DNA from: Nocardioides panzhihuensis
GTDB lineage: Bacteria > Actinomycetota > Actinomycetes > Propionibacteriales > Nocardioidaceae
Length of the DNA stretch: 64,000 nucleotides
Assembly: GCF_013408335.1 (NCBI RefSeq)
Contig: NZ_JACBZR010000001.1
Coordinates: forward strand, 3,883,501 to 3,947,500
Direction of reading: 5' to 3'
The position numbers and the translations under genes were made by a program. Of this stretch, positions 27,155 to 33,861 are shown in pieces. The notes under the pieces were generated by a model. It was given only the letters and a program-made list of their open reading frames with translations. It did no database searches and had not been told where the DNA came from. Within the stretch, counting starts at the first letter, position 1. Each line of letters begins with the position of its first letter.

Positions 27155-28180
27155 ATGGACTTCGGTGTCGTCCTCCAGACCAACCCGCCCGTCTGGCGCG
27201 TCGTCGACCTGGCGAAGCGGGCCGAGGCGTACGGCTTCGACCATGTCTGGACGTTCGACAGCCACCTGCTGTGGATGGAGCCGTACGTCATCTACAGCCA
27301 GATCCTCGCCGAGACCCGCACGATCAAGGTCGGTCCGTTCGTCACCAACCCGGCGACGCGCGACTGGACGGTGACCGCGTCCGTCTTCGCGACCCTGAAC
27401 GAGATGTACGGCAACCGCACCGTGTGCGGGATGGGTCGCGGCGACTCGGCGGTGCGGGTGCTCAACGGGAAGCCGTCGACGATCAAGGAGATGCGCGAGG
27501 CGACCCGGGTGATCCGCGAGCTCGCCAACCGGCGCCCGGTCGAGATCAACGGCACCACGCTGCAATTCCCGTGGGCCAAGCGCTCCGAGCTGGAGGTGTG
27601 GATTGCGGCCTACGGCCCGCTCGCTCTGAAGGCGGCCGGGGAGGTCGGCGACGGGTTCATCCTGCAGCTGGCCGACCCCGACATCACCGAGTGGATGATC
27701 GGGGCGGTCAAGAAGGCGGCCACCGACGCCGGCCGCGACCCGGAGTCGCTGACCTTCTGCGTGGCCGCGCCTGCGTACGTCACCGACGGGTCGCCCGAGG
27801 CGCTCGCGCACGCTCGGGAACAGTGCCGCTGGTTCGGCGGGATGGTCGGCAACCACGTCGCCGACATCGTCGCCAAGTACGGGAGCGGTGCGGTCCCACA
27901 GGCGCTCACCGACTACATCACCGACCGCCAGGGCTACGACTACAACGAGCACGGGCAGGCCGGGAACACCCACACCGACTTCGTGCCCGACGAGATCGTC
28001 GACCGGTTCTGCATCCTCGGCTCGGTCGAGCAGCAGGTCGCCAAGCTCGAGCAGCTCAGGAGCCTCGGCGTCGACCAGTTCGCCATCTATCTGCAGCACG
28101 ACGCCATGGACCAGACCCTGGCGGCGTACGGCGAGCTGGTGATCCCCGGCGTCAACCTGCCGGCGATCGCCAAGATCTGA
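27155..28180 (+). CDS. LLM-class F420-dependent oxidoreductase, TIGR03842-like
   Basis: A 341-residue luciferase-like TIM-barrel oxidoreductase. It starts MDFGVVLQTNPPVWRVVDLA and contains GFDHVWTFDSHLLW and CGMGRGDSAVR. It resembles the TIGR03842 group predicted to use coenzyme F420. Its ATG is only 4 bp after hydA, so they are cotranscribed. No dihydropyrimidine dehydrogenase is present in the cluster; this enzyme could carry out the missing redox step, uracil to dihydrouracil, or another flavin/F420 reaction. That role is inference from context. Confidence 0.85.
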   Translation: MDFGVVLQTNPPVWRVVDLAKRAEAYGFDHVWTFDSHLLWMEPYVIYSQILAETRTIKVGPFVTNPATRDWTVTASVFATLNEMYGNRTVCGMGRGDSAVRVLNGKPSTIKEMREATRVIRELANRRPVEINGTTLQFPWAKRSELEVWIAAYGPLALKAAGEVGDGFILQLADPDITEWMIGAVKKAATDAGRDPESLTFCVAAPAYVTDGSPEALAHAREQCRWFGGMVGNHVADIVAKYGSGAVPQALTDYITDRQGYDYNEHGQAGNTHTDFVPDEIVDRFCILGSVEQQVAKLEQLRSLGVDQFAIYLQHDAMDQTLAAYGELVIPGVNLPAIAKI

Positions 28181-28345
28181 GACTACACGCGATTTCGTTG
28201 CCCGAATGGCATTAATGTATCGAAAACGTAGGCGCGACCCTGATATACCGTCGTAATCAGCATCAACGTTCGACGACGTCTTCGCTGCTCCCGGCGTAGA
28301 GTGAGGAGTCAGATCCATGTTCGTCACGCACCCCAGGGGACAGCT
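28181..28345. promoter_or_regulatory. AT-richer gap upstream of the transaminase
   Basis: A 165-bp gap with markedly lower GC than its flanks, including ATTAATGTATCGAAAACG and CTGATATACCG. It separates the hydrolytic genes from aminotransferase-mmsA and probably holds a second promoter. No clear palindrome was found. Confidence 0.4.
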
Positions 28346-29698
28346 TTGACCAGCACCGAGACAAGCACGAGCGCGCTCACCACGGAGCCCGCTCCCACCG
28401 CGTCGGCCCTCGACGCTCGCGCCTACGACCTCGACCGCGCCCACGTCTTCCACTCCTGGTCCGCCCAGGCCTCCCTGAAGCCGCTGGTCATCGCCGGCGG
28501 GCAGGGCTCGCGGGTGTGGGACCACTCGGGGCGTACGTACCTGGACTTCTCCTCCCAGCTGGTCAACACCAACATCGGCCACCAGCACCCCCGGGTGGTG
28601 GAGGCGATCAAGAAGCAGGCCGAGACACTGACCACGGTGGCGCCGACGACGGCCAACCTGGCTCGCGGCGAGGCCGCCGAGCGGATCACCGACATCGCTC
28701 CGGTGGGCTTCAACAAGGTCTTCTTCACCAACGCCGGCGCCGATGCGGTCGAGAACGCGATCCGGATGGCCCGCATCCACACCGGCCGCGACAAGGTGCT
28801 CTCGACCTACCGCTCCTACCATGGCAACACCGGCGCGGCGATCGTCGCGACGGGTGACAGGCGGCGGATCCCGAACGAGTACGCCCATGGCCACGTGCAC
28901 TTCTTCGGCCCCTACCTCTACCGCTCCGACTTCTGGGCGACCACGCCCGAGCAGGAGGCCGAGCGTGCGCTGCACCACCTGCGCCGGGTCATCGAGGCGG
29001 AGGGACCGGGCTCGATCGCGGCGATCCTGCTCGAGACCATCCCCGGCACCGCCGGGATCATGATCCCGCCGCCTGGCTACCTGCCCGGGGTCAGGGCCTT
29101 GGCCGACGAGTTCGGGATCATGCTCATCCTCGACGAGGTCATGGCCGGCTTCGGCCGCACCGGCGAGTGGCTCGCCCTGGACGCCTACGACGTCGTCCCC
29201 GACCTGATCACCTTCGCCAAGGGGGTCAACTCCGGCTACGTACCCGCCGGAGGCGTGATCATCTCCGACCCGGTCGCAGCGACCTTCGACGACCAGGTCT
29301 TCCCAGGCGGCCTCACCTACTCCGGCCACCCTCTCGCGATGGCGTCGATCGTGGCGACCATCGAGGCGATGAACGAGGAGGGCATCGTGGACAACGCCGC
29401 GACCATCGGCACCGACCACATCGCTCCGGGCCTCGCCACGCTGGCCGAGAAGCACTCGGTGATCGGCGAGGTGCGCGGCACCGGCGTCTTCTGGGCGCTC
29501 GAGCTCGTCGCCGACCGCGAGACGCGGGAGCCGCTGCCGGCCGCGGCGATGGGCCGGATCAAGTCCGAGCTCATCAACCGCAACCTGATCCCTTTCATCA
29601 TGGAGAACCGCATCCACGTGGTTCCCCCGTGCGTCGTCACCCCCGACGAGGTCGCCGAGGCGATGTCGATCTACGACGACGTGCTCGGCTCGCTGTAA
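28346..29698 (+). CDS. Class III aminotransferase (beta-alanine/omega-amino-acid type)
   Basis: A 450-residue PLP-dependent transaminase. YLDFSSQLVNTNIGHQHPRVVEAI, FFTNAGADAVENAIRMARIHTGR, a typical YHGNTGAA stretch and the PLP lysine in LITFAKGVNSGYVPAGG identify the family. It should convert beta-alanine to malonate semialdehyde after ureidopropionase. TTG at 28346 is preferred because AGGGGAC lies upstream at correct spacing; an ATG-like start at 28301 lacks a ribosome site. Confidence 0.88.
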   Translation: MTSTETSTSALTTEPAPTASALDARAYDLDRAHVFHSWSAQASLKPLVIAGGQGSRVWDHSGRTYLDFSSQLVNTNIGHQHPRVVEAIKKQAETLTTVAPTTANLARGEAAERITDIAPVGFNKVFFTNAGADAVENAIRMARIHTGRDKVLSTYRSYHGNTGAAIVATGDRRRIPNEYAHGHVHFFGPYLYRSDFWATTPEQEAERALHHLRRVIEAEGPGSIAAILLETIPGTAGIMIPPPGYLPGVRALADEFGIMLILDEVMAGFGRTGEWLALDAYDVVPDLITFAKGVNSGYVPAGGVIISDPVAATFDDQVFPGGLTYSGHPLAMASIVATIEAMNEEGIVDNAATIGTDHIAPGLATLAEKHSVIGEVRGTGVFWALELVADRETREPLPAAAMGRIKSELINRNLIPFIMENRIHVVPPCVVTPDEVAEAMSIYDDVLGSL

Positions 29699-29717
29699 CC
29701 CGCAAAGGACGCATGAC

Positions 29718-31217
29718 ATGACCGATCTCCCCATCCTCGACCACTGGATCGGCGGGGCCACCACCCCCGGCACCGGCAGCCGTCTGGGCGACATCTACAA
29801 CCCCGCGCTCGGCACCGTCCAGAAGCGCGTACGCTTCGCCGCGGCCGCCGACGTCGACACCGCCGTCTCGGCCGCCAAGAAGGCGTTCGCGGAGTGGAGC
29901 GAGGCCTCGCTGACGCGGCGTACGACGGTGCTCTTCAAGTTCCGCGAGCTGCTCAACGCGCGCAAGGGCGAGCTGGCCGAGATCCTGACCGCCGAGCACG
30001 GCAAGGTGCTCTCCGACGCCGCCGGCGAGATCGCCCGGGGGCTCGAGGTCGTGGAGTTCGCCTGCGGGCTCTCCCACCTGCTCAAGGGCACCGTCTCCGA
30101 GCAGGTCTCCTCCGGCGTGGACGTGACCACCCTCAAGCAGCCGCTCGGCGTGGTGGGCATCATCAGCCCGTTCAACTTCCCCGCCATGGTGCCGATGTGG
30201 TTCTTCCCGATCGCCATCGCGGCGGGCAACGCGGTTGTGATCAAGCCCTCGGAGAAGGACCCGACCGCCTCGAGCTGGATCGCGGACCTGTGGGCCGAGG
30301 CGGGGCTCCCAGACGGGGTCTACAACGTCGTCCACGGCGACAAGGAGGCGGTCGACGCCCTCCTCGACAACCCCGACGTCGCCTCGATCTCCTTCGTCGG
30401 CTCCACCCCGGTCGCGCGCTACGTCTACGAGCGCGGCACCGCCGCCGGCAAGCGGGTCCAGGCCCTCGGAGGCGCCAAGAACCACATGCTGGTTCTGCCC
30501 GACGCCGACCTCGACCTGGTCGCCGACTCGGCGGTCAACGCGGGCTTCGGGTCGGCCGGCGAACGGTGCATGGCGATCTCGGTGGTGCTAGCGGTCGACT
30601 CGGTGGCCGACTCCCTGATCTCGAAGATCACCTCACGGATGGCCACTCTCAAGACCGGGGACGGCACCCGGGAGACCGACATGGGCCCGCTGATCACGGC
30701 CGCCCACCGGGACAAGGTGGCGAGCTACGTGGACGTGGCGACCGCAGACGGTGCGGAGGTCGTCGTCGACGGCCGCGCCATAGAGGTGGACGGCGACCCC
30801 AACGGGTTCTGGGTCGGGCCGACGCTGGTCGACCGGGTGCCCACGACGTCGGCCGTCTACACCGAGGAGATCTTCGGCCCGGTGCTCTCGGTCGTCCGCG
30901 TCTCCGGCTACGAGGAGGGCCTGGAGCTGATCAACTCCGGCCAGTTCGGCAACGGCACCGCCATCTTCACCAACGACGGCGGCGCTGCTCGCCGCTTCCA
31001 GCGGGAGGTGCAGGTCGGGATGGTCGGCGTGAACGTGCCGATCCCGGTGCCTGTCGCCTACCACTCCTTCGGCGGCTGGAAGTCCTCGCTGTTCGGGGAC
31101 GCGAAGGCGTACGGCCCCGCCGGGCTGGACTTCTTCACCCGCGAGAAGGCCGTCACCACCCGCTGGCTGGACCCGTCGCACGGCGGGATCAACCTGGGGT
31201 TCCCGCAGAACTCCTAG
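29718..31217 (+). CDS. mmsA: CoA-acylating methylmalonate-semialdehyde dehydrogenase
   Basis: A 499-residue aldehyde dehydrogenase of the MmsA family that converts malonate or methylmalonate semialdehyde to acetyl- or propionyl-CoA. It contains IISPFNFPAMVPMWFFPIAI, GSTPVARYVYERG, ALGGAKNHMLVLPDADLD and the catalytic cysteine in GSAGERCMAIS. The cluster thereby links pyrimidine-derived beta-alanine and 3-aminoisobutyrate to central metabolism. AAAGGA precedes the ATG; 19 bp separate it from the transaminase. Confidence 0.95.
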   Translation: MTDLPILDHWIGGATTPGTGSRLGDIYNPALGTVQKRVRFAAAADVDTAVSAAKKAFAEWSEASLTRRTTVLFKFRELLNARKGELAEILTAEHGKVLSDAAGEIARGLEVVEFACGLSHLLKGTVSEQVSSGVDVTTLKQPLGVVGIISPFNFPAMVPMWFFPIAIAAGNAVVIKPSEKDPTASSWIADLWAEAGLPDGVYNVVHGDKEAVDALLDNPDVASISFVGSTPVARYVYERGTAAGKRVQALGGAKNHMLVLPDADLDLVADSAVNAGFGSAGERCMAISVVLAVDSVADSLISKITSRMATLKTGDGTRETDMGPLITAAHRDKVASYVDVATADGAEVVVDGRAIEVDGDPNGFWVGPTLVDRVPTTSAVYTEEIFGPVLSVVRVSGYEEGLELINSGQFGNGTAIFTNDGGAARRFQREVQVGMVGVNVPIPVPVAYHSFGGWKSSLFGDAKAYGPAGLDFFTREKAVTTRWLDPSHGGINLGFPQNS

Positions 31218-31250
31218 GCCAGAACGCCTAGGCCAGAACGCCTAGGCCCA
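31216..31250. repeat. 14-bp tandem repeat at convergent gene ends
   Basis: TAGGCCAGAACGCC occurs twice in tandem with a third partial copy, between the stop codons of mmsA and the small acidic protein gene. Each copy contains CTAGG, so the minus-strand stop TAG is duplicated. Confidence 0.55.
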
Positions 31251-31430
31251 GTAGTCGTCGTCGGGGCTGCCTGCGTCGAGCTTCTGCTCGGCGTAGTCGG
31301 CTTCGTTGACGTCGTCCGGCGTCGAGGAGACGGTCTCCTCGGCGTCCAGCGGCGCCTCCTCGTCGACGGTGTCCGTCACGACGGCGGTGGCCTGCTCCTC
31401 GAGATCTGCCTCTGCTGCGTGCTCGCTCAT
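31242..31430 (-). CDS. Small acidic hypothetical protein
   Basis: A 62-residue protein rich in Asp and Glu (for example DTVDEEAPLDAEETV and DAGSPDDDYWA) and lacking any motif I recognise. It is likely intrinsically disordered. GAGGGG lies 5 nt before the ATG, supporting expression. It is divergent from aldO by 80 bp. Confidence 0.6.
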   Translation of the reverse strand: MSEHAAEADLEEQATAVVTDTVDEEAPLDAEETVSSTPDDVNEADYAEQKLDAGSPDDDYWA

Positions 31431-31510
31431 CTACCCCTCGCTCAGATCGACGTTCTCGAACTCCAGTAGACCACCGACCACAAGCCGGTGTCATCGCTAC
31501 GATCCGTCGC

Positions 31511-32752
31511 ATGCCTTCCCTCCCCGAGGCCTGCGGATCGACGTGGGCTCGCAGCTATGACTACACCGCGCGCGAGCTCGTGCGACCACGTTCCGTGGGT
31601 GACGTACGCGACCTCGTGCTGCGCGAGCCCCGGCTGCGCGCACTGGGGTCGCGGCACTCCTTCACCGATCTCGCTGACACCCCGGGCGTGCTGGTGTCGC
31701 TCGACCGGCTGGAGGAGTCACCGGTCCTGGCCGGCGACATCGTCCGGGTGCCCGGCGGGATGCGCTACGGAGAGCTCACCGCCTGGCTGCAGGAGCGTGG
31801 CCGGGCGCTGCCCAACCTCGCCTCGCTCCCCCACATCTCGGTCGCCGGCGCGGTCGCCACCGGCACCCACGGGTCCGGAGTACGCAACGGATCGCTGGCC
31901 ACCTCCGTGACCGCCCTCGAGATCGTCGACGGGCGGGGCGAGCTGGTGCGCCTGGAGGCCGGCTCGCCCGACTTCGCGGGGGCCGTGGTCGGCATCGGCG
32001 CCCTGGGGATCGTGACGCACCTCGAGCTGCTGACCTCAGCGACCTACCAGATCGCGCAGACCGTCCACGAGGGGCTTACCTACGCTGACCTGCGAGAACA
32101 CCTCACCGACATCCTTGGTGCGGTCTACTCGGTGTCGATCTTCACGCGTTGGTCCGACGAGCCCGACGGGTCCGTCGGCCGTGTCTGGGCTAAGTCGCTC
32201 TCGACGGCTCCGGAGATCCCCGGGACGGTGCTCGCGAGCCGGCCGCGCCACGTCGTCCCTGGCCTGGACCCGGCGCCCTGCACCGAGCAGCTCGGCGCGC
32301 CGGGGCCGTGGCACGAGCGGCTGCCCCACTTCCGGCTCGACTTCCAGCCGAGCGTCGGGGCCGAGCTGCAGAGCGAATACCTGGTGCCCCTCGAACGCGC
32401 TCAGGAGGCGCTCGACGCCGTCCGGTCGCTCGCCGACCGCATCCGGCCGCTGCTGCAGGTGAGCGAGATCCGCGCAGTCGCCGCCGACGATCTCTGGCTC
32501 TCCCCCGCCTACGGCACCGACGTGCTGGCGCTCCACTTCACCTGGAACGCCGACCCCACCGGCGTACGCGAGCTTCTGCCCGACCTGGAGCAGCGGCTCC
32601 CGGCGGGCACACGGCCACACTGGGGCAAGCTCTTCGCCACCACGGCCCCCGGCGCCGACTTCCCGCGCTGGGAGGACTTCAAGGACCTCGTCCGCCGCTT
32701 CGACCCCGACCGCCGGTTCTGGAACGCCTGGCTGGACCGGGTGGTCGGTTGA
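31511..32752 (+). CDS. aldO: FAD-linked alditol oxidase-like protein
   Basis: A 413-residue VAO/PCMH-family oxidase, close in length to Streptomyces AldO. RALGSRHSFTDLADTPG carries the His expected for covalent FAD, and GALPNLASLPHISVAGAVATGTHGSG-type sequence (LPHISVAGAVATGTHGSG) is the FAD-binding loop. The C-terminus has ALHFTWN and PHWGKLF with the catalytic Lys/His region. It would oxidise polyols such as xylitol or sorbitol with O2, producing H2O2. Substrate is inferred from the family. Confidence 0.85.
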   Translation: MPSLPEACGSTWARSYDYTARELVRPRSVGDVRDLVLREPRLRALGSRHSFTDLADTPGVLVSLDRLEESPVLAGDIVRVPGGMRYGELTAWLQERGRALPNLASLPHISVAGAVATGTHGSGVRNGSLATSVTALEIVDGRGELVRLEAGSPDFAGAVVGIGALGIVTHLELLTSATYQIAQTVHEGLTYADLREHLTDILGAVYSVSIFTRWSDEPDGSVGRVWAKSLSTAPEIPGTVLASRPRHVVPGLDPAPCTEQLGAPGPWHERLPHFRLDFQPSVGAELQSEYLVPLERAQEALDAVRSLADRIRPLLQVSEIRAVAADDLWLSPAYGTDVLALHFTWNADPTGVRELLPDLEQRLPAGTRPHWGKLFATTAPGADFPRWEDFKDLVRRFDPDRRFWNAWLDRVVG

Positions 32753-32756
32753 CATT

Positions 32757-32827
32757 TCGGGGTAGTCCGGTAGCGAGCTGCCTATTACCGACGGGTAAAT
32801 GGGCAGTTCGCTACCGGACTACCCCGA
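32757..32827. terminator. 71-nt near-perfect hairpin between aldO and chorismate mutase
   Basis: Left arm 32757-32782 and right arm 32802-32827 pair over 26 bp with one G-U position. An inner stem TTACC (32785-32789)/GGTAA (32794-32798) with loop GACG caps it. It sits between two convergent stops, with no U-tract. It is the longest hairpin in the window. Confidence 0.7.
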
Positions 32828-32832
32828 CCCTG

Positions 32833-33123
32833 TCAGTCCTCGACGAACTGCCGGTGGTTGCGGATCACCTCGGCGATGATCACGTTGAGGATCTTTTCGG
32901 CGAACTCGGGGTCTAGGCCGGCGTCGTCGGAGAGCCGGCGGAGTCGCTCGATCTGGACCGCCTCGCGGCTGGGGTCGGCCGGCGGGAATCCGGCACGCGC
33001 CTTCAGCCGGCCGACCTGCTCGGTGCACTTGAAGCGCTCGGCGAGAAGGTGGACAAGGGCGGCGTCGAGGTTGTCGATGCTGCCGCGCAGGCGCAGGAGC
33101 TCGTCGTGGGCTTCTTCGGTCAC
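32833..33123 (-). CDS. Chorismate mutase, AroQ class
   Basis: A 96-residue all-helical chorismate mutase. LRGSIDNLDAALVHLLAERFKCTEQVGRLKA carries the conserved Arg, Asp/Leu and Arg/Lys residues; PSREAVQIERLRRL is the second conserved part. It converts chorismate to prephenate for Phe/Tyr synthesis. GTG start at 33123. The short form matches actinobacterial intracellular enzymes that pair with DAHP synthase. Confidence 0.9.
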   Translation of the reverse strand: MTEEAHDELLRLRGSIDNLDAALVHLLAERFKCTEQVGRLKARAGFPPADPSREAVQIERLRRLSDDAGLDPEFAEKILNVIIAEVIRNHRQFVED

Positions 33124-33166
33124 AGCGCTATCAAACCTGATGTGGGTCCGGCAGCGTCGCTCGGTC

Positions 33167-33541
33167 TTACTCGCCGGACTCCGCGGACTGCGTGGACTGC
33201 TCGGCGAGCGCCTTGTCGACGTCGAGCTCGACGACTGCGTCGATGACCTGCTTCAACGCCGGAGCCGGGAGCGCACCGGGCTGGGAGAAGACCAGGTTGC
33301 CCTTCTTGAACGCCATCAGCGTCGGGATCGAGGTGATGTTGGCGGCACCGGCGAGCGCCTGCTCGGCCTCGGTGTCGACCTTGCCGAAGACGATCTCGGG
33401 GTGCTCCGCGGAGGCGGCGTCGTAGATCGGGCCGAACTGGCGGCACGGGCCGCACCAGGACGCCCAGAAGTCGACGAGGACGATCTCGTTGTCGGTGACG
33501 GTGCTCTCGAAGTTCTCTGCGCCGAGCTCGACGGTAGGCAT
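33167..33541 (-). CDS. trxA: Thioredoxin
   Basis: A 124-residue thioredoxin with the active site WASWCGPCRQF, cis-Pro in SIPTLMAFKKG and a C-terminal extension. It reduces protein disulfides in the cytosol. The start at 33541 (MPTVELG) fits family length; a longer frame to 33604 would be transcribed only if initiation were upstream of the promoter. A perfect SigR promoter lies upstream, so it is likely induced by thiol stress. Confidence 0.95.
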   Translation of the reverse strand: MPTVELGAENFESTVTDNEIVLVDFWASWCGPCRQFGPIYDAASAEHPEIVFGKVDTEAEQALAGAANITSIPTLMAFKKGNLVFSQPGALPAPALKQVIDAVVELDVDKALAEQSTQSAESGE

Positions 33542-33602
33542 GGGGGTCTCACTTTCCGGTCTGGAGTCACGTGTACGCCAGATCGGCGGACACGTACGCC
33601 TC

Positions 33603-33629
33603 AACGCATGTGGGCTGCTGAGGATTCCC
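33603..33629 (-). promoter_or_regulatory. SigR promoter of trxA
   Basis: GGGAAT (33624-33629) and GTT (33603-33605) are separated by exactly 18 nt on the minus strand, the SigR/SigH consensus. Transcription should start near 33596, about 55 nt upstream of the trxA ATG. sigR itself is encoded at 8890-9510. Confidence 0.8.
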
Positions 33630-33637
33630 CGTGGGGA

Positions 33638-33778
33638 TCAGGGCAGGCGCTTGTTCTTCGGCCCGATCTGACGCTCGATCCGGCTGCGTGGCTGACCGGT
33701 CAGCTTGGCGACGATCGGCACTCGGAAGACGTATCCGCCGACAGCCGCCGCGATGAGGAGAAGAATGATCCAGAACAT
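33638..33778 (-). CDS. 46-residue membrane protein
   Basis: Encodes MFWIILLLIAAAVGGYVFRV, then a polar tail PIVAKLTGQPRSRIERQIGP and KNKRLP. One membrane helix is followed by a positively charged tail, so the tail would be cytoplasmic. It lies between trxA and the SNF2 helicase, and its coding region overlaps none of them. It is below the size usually called. Similar small proteins occur in related genomes as hypothetical proteins, from memory. Confidence 0.6.
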   Translation of the reverse strand: MFWIILLLIAAAVGGYVFRVPIVAKLTGQPRSRIERQIGPKNKRLP

Positions 33779-33805
33779 GTGACCAAGCCTACGCCGGAGC
33801 ACCCA

Positions 33806-33839
33806 GGCGCCACCTCAGGATTCTCCCTGAGATGGCGCC
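33806..33839 (-). terminator. Terminator of the SNF2 helicase gene
   Basis: GGCGCCACCTCAGG (33806-33819) pairs with CCTGAGATGGCGCC (33826-33839) with one mismatch and a 6-nt loop. It lies just beyond the helicase stop at 33862. Confidence 0.75.
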
Positions 33840-33861
33840 CGGGTGAAGCGCCGGACCAGGA

